From Bacteroidota bacterium (GTDB taxonomy: Bacteria > Bacteroidota > Bacteroidia > NS11-12g > UBA955): a DNA stretch of 29,519 nucleotides. Location: the NCBI GenBank assembly GCA_009918425.1, contig RGEC01000005.1:1-29519 (forward strand), in the 5' to 3' direction. Under the pieces are notes generated by a model. That model was given only the letters and a program-made list of their open reading frames with translations. It was not told the origin of the DNA and searched no databases. Positions 26,460 through 29,519 of this stretch are shown here, in pieces. The translations under genes and the position numbers were made by a program. Numbering within the stretch: position 1 is the stretch's first letter; the number at the start of each line of letters is the position of its first letter.

Positions 26460-26467
26460 CAAATATA
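26460..26467 (-). promoter_or_regulatory. Putative -7 promoter box for ferritin
   Basis: The minus strand reads TATATTTG, exact to TAnnTTTG, identical to the box in front of the DUF3127 gene, and ends 18 bases before the ATG. No -33 TTG is seen at normal spacing. Confidence 0.4.
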
Positions 26468-26489
26468 ACCCGCCGAATGTGTTTTTGTT

Positions 26490-26987
26490 TTATTTGCCTG
26501 CCACACGCTTAATCTGGGCCTCCAGTTCTTCCTCCGCTCCGGGGGTATAACCCTGGTGAGACCACACAACATTACCATTGCCATCCACTATAAATGTCAT
26601 GGGAGGATTGTTCACGTTCATAGCACGTGCAAGATCAGAATTTTCATCCATCACAATATCATATTCCCAGCCATAACCGAGCACTTTAGGTTTTACTTTC
26701 TTGCTTGTGCGGGCATCATCAACACTTACTGCCACCAGTTTCAGGTTGTATTTTTCTTTCCAGTCTGCATAATGCTCGTTGATAGCTTCCAGTTCTTTAA
26801 TGCAAGGAACACACCAAGTAGCCCAAAAAGAAATAACGGTAATTTTTCCTGAATCAGCTACAGTTTTAAAATCCATGGGCTGACCTTCCATATTTTTCAC
26901 CTGAACGGAAGGCAGTGTCTGATTCTGTGCATGAACCTGAGAGGCAAAAAAAATGAGAGCAGAAGCAAGGAGCAGAATATTTTTCAT
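26490..26987 (-). CDS. TlpA-like periplasmic thioredoxin
   Basis: This 165-aa protein has a cleavable signal peptide (K-N-I-L-L-L-A-S-A-L-I-F-F-A-S, cleavage after V-H-A at about residue 20). The thioredoxin fold follows, with W-A-T-W-C59-V-P-C62 as the redox-active site and the cis-Pro loop N-N-P-P-M-T-F-I-V-D near residue 130. This is the TlpA/ResA/AhpC-TSA-like group: a periplasmic thiol-disulphide reductase that keeps partners such as apo-cytochrome c or other Cys proteins reduced. The partner cannot be told from sequence. A near-match -7 (TTACTTTG on the minus strand) lies just upstream. It is the first gene of the long minus-strand run; 48 bases separate it from ferritin, which has its own promoter. 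Confidence 0.93.
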   Translation of the reverse strand: MKNILLLASALIFFASQVHAQNQTLPSVQVKNMEGQPMDFKTVADSGKITVISFWATWCVPCIKELEAINEHYADWKEKYNLKLVAVSVDDARTSKKVKPKVLGYGWEYDIVMDENSDLARAMNVNNPPMTFIVDGNGNVVWSHQGYTPGAEEELEAQIKRVAGK

Positions 26988-27050
26988 ATACGTTTTGCAA
27001 AGTAAATCAAATCATGTGCCATTTTCTAATTAAACAGCAGGGCATCTATA

Positions 27051-27080
27051 AAAAAGCCGCAGTAATTGCTGCGGCTTTTT
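27051..27080 (-). terminator. Perfect intrinsic terminator in a divergent intergenic region
   Basis: Two 12-base arms, AAAAAGCCGCAG and CTGCGGCTTTTT, flank the loop TAATTG. It lies upstream of both tlpA-like (minus) and hisS (plus), so neither neighbour can be its source. The minus-strand reading frame ending at 27105 is the only visible unit it could end. Confidence 0.9.
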
Positions 27081-27104
27081 AGATCTAATCGAAACGAATA
27101 TTGA

Positions 27105-27200
27105 TTATTTAGGCTTACAATGCAATTCAATCTTAACAAACCCAAGATCTATCTCTGTCCATAATTCATCATGTGTAAGCCTAAGCAAGGAGTTTTTCAA
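27105..27200 (-). CDS. Unrecognised 31-codon ORF or gene remnant ending before a terminator
   Basis: On the minus strand a TTG at 27198-27200 opens a frame reading M-K-N-S-L-L-R-L-T-H, then D-E-L-W-T-E-I-D-L-G, then F-V-K-I-E-L-H-C-K-P-K, and ends with TAA at 27105-27107. A stop at 27207-27209 bounds it upstream, so no longer frame exists. I do not recognise the product. The alternating hydrophobic/charged pattern and the aromatic residues look like real protein sequence, and the stop lies 24 bases before a perfect terminator pointing the same way. It could be a small protein with a non-ATG start, the surviving C-terminal tail of a deleted gene, or chance within a structured RNA, since an inverted repeat spans most of it. 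Confidence 0.35.
   Translation of the reverse strand: MKNSLLRLTHDELWTEIDLGFVKIELHCKPK
27109..27184. repeat. 11-bp perfect inverted repeat with 54-base spacer
   Basis: TTAGGCTTACA at 27109-27119 is the exact reverse complement of TGTAAGCCTAA at 27174-27184. In RNA it could close a 76-base hairpin-like domain just upstream (in minus-strand sense) of the terminator. I find no third copy in the window. It could also be the ends of a tiny mobile relic, but I see no target-site duplication. Confidence 0.5.
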
Positions 27201-27255
27201 ATATTTTTAATAACAGGAATTACAATCTGTTGGTAACCCTCTAAAATAATCGCCG

Positions 27256-27263
27256 TAACTTCG
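27256..27263 (+). promoter_or_regulatory. Putative -7 box immediately before hisS
   Basis: TAACTTCG has one mismatch to TAnnTTTG and ends 4 bases before the hisS ATG. A TTG at 27230-27232 sits 23 bases upstream of it as a possible -33 element. If used, the message would be almost or fully leaderless. Confidence 0.4.
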
Positions 27264-27267
27264 CAAC

Positions 27268-28653
27268 ATGGATAAACCATCCCTGCCTTCGGGAACCCGC
27301 GATTTTGGTCCGGAGGTTATGATGCGCCGCAAGTACATCATCGGCGTTGTTGAAGAAACATTCAAACGGTTTGGATTTCTACCGCTGGAAACGCCTGCTG
27401 TAGAAAACCTCAAAACCCTTCAGGGCAAATACGGTGATGAAGGCGATCAACTGCTTTTTAAAATCCTGAACAACGGTGATTTCCTGGCGAAGGCTGATGA
27501 AAATTTGCTTCTGCACCGAGACAGCAAAGCCATTACACAGCAGATTTCAGACCGCGGACTTCGTTATGATTTGACCGTGCCACTGGCCCGCTTTGTGGTG
27601 ATGAACCGCGATAAAATTCATTTTCCATTTAAGCGCTATCAAATACAGCCTGTTTGGCGCGCCGACAGACCCCAGAAAGGTCGGTACCGCGAATTCTGGC
27701 AGTGCGATGCAGATATACTGGGGAGCCAGAGTATCGCCAATGAAGGGGATTTGATACAAATTTATGACAGCGCATTTGCCAAATTGGGACTGAAAGTCAA
27801 CATTCGCTTTAACCACCGGGGAATTCTGGATGCCTTTGCACCCTGGCTGCAAGGCTCAGTAAATCACAACCGTTTTATGCAGCTCATAGACAAGGCCGAT
27901 AAAATAGGATTTGAAGGCGTTCTTAACGAAATCAAAAATGAGGCTATTCCCAACGGTGCAGAAGCCTGGTCATTATTGCATACCATCAATAGCCTTAACA
28001 CTACAGAAGAAAAACTGAAAGCACTGCAAAATGAGGCTGCTATTCAGCATGAAGGACTTCAGAAAGGTATCAGTGAAATCAGTCAACTTTTGGCCTTGCT
28101 GAAAAATGTACCTGTAACCAACGCATTAACGCTGGATGTGACGCTGGCGCGAGGACTCAGCTACTACACTGGAATGGTAATGGAAGTAGTACCTGAAGAC
28201 AACCGAATACCGGCTGATTTTAGAATTGGCAGTATTGGTGGCGGCGGACGCTATGATAACCTGACAGGAGTGTTCGGATTAAAAGATGTTACCGGCGTAG
28301 GCATTTCCTTTGGCCTCGACCGTATTTACGATTTGATGGAAGCCGCATTACTATTCCCTCACGAAAGCATACAAAGCACTGCCGTTTTATTTTGCTGTAT
28401 GGAAGACAGTGCGTTGCCTGCCGCATTCGGCATGGCACGAAACCTTCGCGATGCAGGCATGGCCACAGAAGTATATCCTGGGTCGGCTAAACTTAAAAAA
28501 CAACTGGATTATGCCAATAACAAAGGTATAAAATGGGCATGCATTCTCGGTGAACAGGAAGTTGCAGATGGCACAGCTTCCATTAAAAACCTTATTAGCG
28601 GAGAGCAAAACACTATTCCGCAAAGTCAAATTTTACAGCACATATCACAATGA
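27268..28653 (+). CDS. hisS: Histidyl-tRNA synthetase
   Basis: This 461-aa class II synthetase charges tRNA-His in the cytoplasm. Its N-terminus, P-S-L-P-S-G-T-R-D-F-G-P, is the family start. Motif 2 is seen as F-K-R-Y-Q-I-Q-P-V-W-R-A-D followed by G-R-Y-R-E-F-W-Q-C-D-A-D. The histidine-binding loop is L-A-R-G-L-S-Y-Y-T-G near residues 293-302, with S where D or N is common. Motif 3 is G-V-G-I-S-F-G-L-D-R-I. The C-terminal anticodon-binding domain occupies about the last 95 residues. It is somewhat longer than the E. coli enzyme, in line with its phylum. Its stop overlaps the hutH start (ATGA, 4 bases), so expression of the two is linked. Confidence 0.97.
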   Translation: MDKPSLPSGTRDFGPEVMMRRKYIIGVVEETFKRFGFLPLETPAVENLKTLQGKYGDEGDQLLFKILNNGDFLAKADENLLLHRDSKAITQQISDRGLRYDLTVPLARFVVMNRDKIHFPFKRYQIQPVWRADRPQKGRYREFWQCDADILGSQSIANEGDLIQIYDSAFAKLGLKVNIRFNHRGILDAFAPWLQGSVNHNRFMQLIDKADKIGFEGVLNEIKNEAIPNGAEAWSLLHTINSLNTTEEKLKALQNEAAIQHEGLQKGISEISQLLALLKNVPVTNALTLDVTLARGLSYYTGMVMEVVPEDNRIPADFRIGSIGGGGRYDNLTGVFGLKDVTGVGISFGLDRIYDLMEAALLFPHESIQSTAVLFCCMEDSALPAAFGMARNLRDAGMATEVYPGSAKLKKQLDYANNKGIKWACILGEQEVADGTASIKNLISGEQNTIPQSQILQHISQ

Positions 28654-29519
28654 GGGAAATAAGTGATCAATATACGCTGAAATCTATACTGGAATTAATT
28701 AAAAGCGGAGATAAAATTTGCTATTCACCGCATATTTTGCAGCGAATAAACGAGTGTGTTGATGCCCTTAATGCGTATTTACAGGACGGAAACAAGGCAG
28801 TCTACGGTGTAAATACCGGCTTTGGGAGCCTGCAAAACATACGGATACCCGAAAATGAACTGGAGGAATTACAGCGCAACCTGCTGATTACCCACGCTGC
28901 CGGAACAGGCTTTTTATTAAAATCCAATATTGTAAAAACCATGCTGCTGTTGAAAATTATCAACATTGGCAAAGGATACAGTGCCGTTCGCGCAGAAGTT
29001 GCCGAAAGATTAATTTGGTTTTACAATAATGACTGGATTCCGGTTGTCCATGAACAGGGTTCATTGGGAGCCTCCGGCGACCTGGCACCGCTATCAGAAA
29101 TGTGCCTGCCCCTACTGGGTATGGGCATGTTGGAACACCCTATATTCGGCGCAAAAAGTGCGGAGAATGTCTTGTTGGAAAACAATCTCAAACCATTATC
29201 TCTAAAACCAAAGGAAGCTCTTGCACTAATTAACGGAACACAGTTTATGCTGGCCCATACTTTGCAGGTTGCAGAAACTGCTTTAGGCATCCTGGAAAAG
29301 CTTCCTGTTGTGGCAGCACTCAGCGCTGATGTATGGCTTTGCAGGCAAGATCCGTTCAGGCCGGAGCTGCATCGCATCCGTCCGCATGCCGGACAAAAGA
29401 CAACTGCTGAAAACGTGTTACAGCTGCTGAAACAAAGTGAAATGCAAAACATTCCCCGCCCTGCTGTTCAGGATCCTTACAGTTTCCGTTGTATACCTCA
29501 GGTACACGGAGCCAGCATA
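28650..29519 (+). CDS. hutH: Histidine ammonia-lyase, N-terminal 290 codons (runs off the window)
   Basis: The frame opens at ATG 28650-28652 and stays open to the window end, 290 codons of the usual 500 or so. It has the aromatic ammonia-lyase hallmarks: Y52-G-V-N-T-G-F-G-S, the catalytic loop N-L-L-I-T-H-A-A-G-T-G, and the MIO-forming A141-S-G143 in G-S-L-G-A-S-G-D-L-A-P-L-S. The MIO position agrees with canonical HutH. Histidine ammonia-lyase converts L-His to urocanate and ammonia. The T-H pair before A-A-G favours histidine over tyrosine or phenylalanine, but Bacteroidota also use close homologues as tyrosine ammonia-lyases for flexirubin-type pigments, so substrate is not certain. The 4-base overlap with hisS suggests translational coupling. 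Confidence 0.93.
   Translation, partial: MREISDQYTLKSILELIKSGDKICYSPHILQRINECVDALNAYLQDGNKAVYGVNTGFGSLQNIRIPENELEELQRNLLITHAAGTGFLLKSNIVKTMLLLKIINIGKGYSAVRAEVAERLIWFYNNDWIPVVHEQGSLGASGDLAPLSEMCLPLLGMGMLEHPIFGAKSAENVLLENNLKPLSLKPKEALALINGTQFMLAHTLQVAETALGILEKLPVVAALSADVWLCRQDPFRPELHRIRPHAGQKTTAENVLQLLKQSEMQNIPRPAVQDPYSFRCIPQVHGASI

Noticed and set aside
27207..27413. Minus-strand 68-codon frame covering the hisS start
   Set aside because: It is antisense to the conserved HisRS N-terminus and the promoter region, with no recognisable features.
1..29519. CRISPR arrays, insertion sequences, prophage, tRNA/rRNA genes
   Set aside because: Reading both strands I found no regularly spaced repeats, transposase or integrase motifs, or cloverleaf-like sequence in the short intergenic gaps.

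Overview
The window is from a Bacteroidota genome, probably a gliding or type IX secretion (T9SS) lineage. Three things support this. It carries a gldA-gldF-gldG-ruvA-sprA-porZ run, which only that phylum is known to have. It carries the phylum's usual TamB/TsaD divergent pair. Most transcription units are preceded by the phylum's unusual -7 promoter box (TAnnTTTG, or TAnnTTCG), often only 5-20 bases before the start codon, with little sign of Shine-Dalgarno sequences. Genes are tightly packed; I see no phage, transposon, CRISPR, tRNA or rRNA. All start, family and promoter calls come from reading the sequence; no search was run.

Layout. 1-6319 (minus strand): a giant TamB-like envelope protein, a MacB/FtsX-type permease with no ATPase beside it, a DUF3127 OB-fold protein with an SSB-like C-terminal tip, and the first 22 codons of a LysR-type regulator cut by the window edge. 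6314-12440 (plus strand): tsaD (tRNA t6A), a DUF4172-type Fic protein with an altered Fic motif, a membrane-anchored parvulin-type peptidyl-prolyl isomerase closed by a perfect terminator, a bifunctional phosphoglucose/phosphomannose isomerase, and a metallo-beta-lactamase-fold gene broken by an out-of-frame internal deletion. 12437-26987 (minus strand): a thioredoxin-like TlpA protein, ferritin, then the gliding/T9SS run gldA-gldF-gldG-ruvA-sprA-porZ, mostly overlapping or nearly touching. 27001-27267: an intergenic region between divergent genes that holds an unexpected terminator, a 31-codon reading frame ending just before it, and an 11-bp inverted repeat. 27268-29519 (plus strand): hisS overlapping hutH by ATGA; hutH runs off the window.

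How the genes fit together. SprA is the outer-membrane translocon of the T9SS, and PorZ is a surface beta-propeller protein that works with the sortase/attachment complex and is itself exported by the T9SS. GldA/F/G form an ABC transporter associated with gliding. TamB and the parvulin chaperone serve outer-membrane biogenesis, which large barrels such as SprA need. I did not find a clearly new multi-gene system. The items most worth a second look are the broken MBL gene, the DUF3127 protein with its SSB-type tail, the terminator plus mini-ORF upstream of hisS, the shared ATGCAT start of tamB and tsaD, and the ATG-less porZ start inside sprA.
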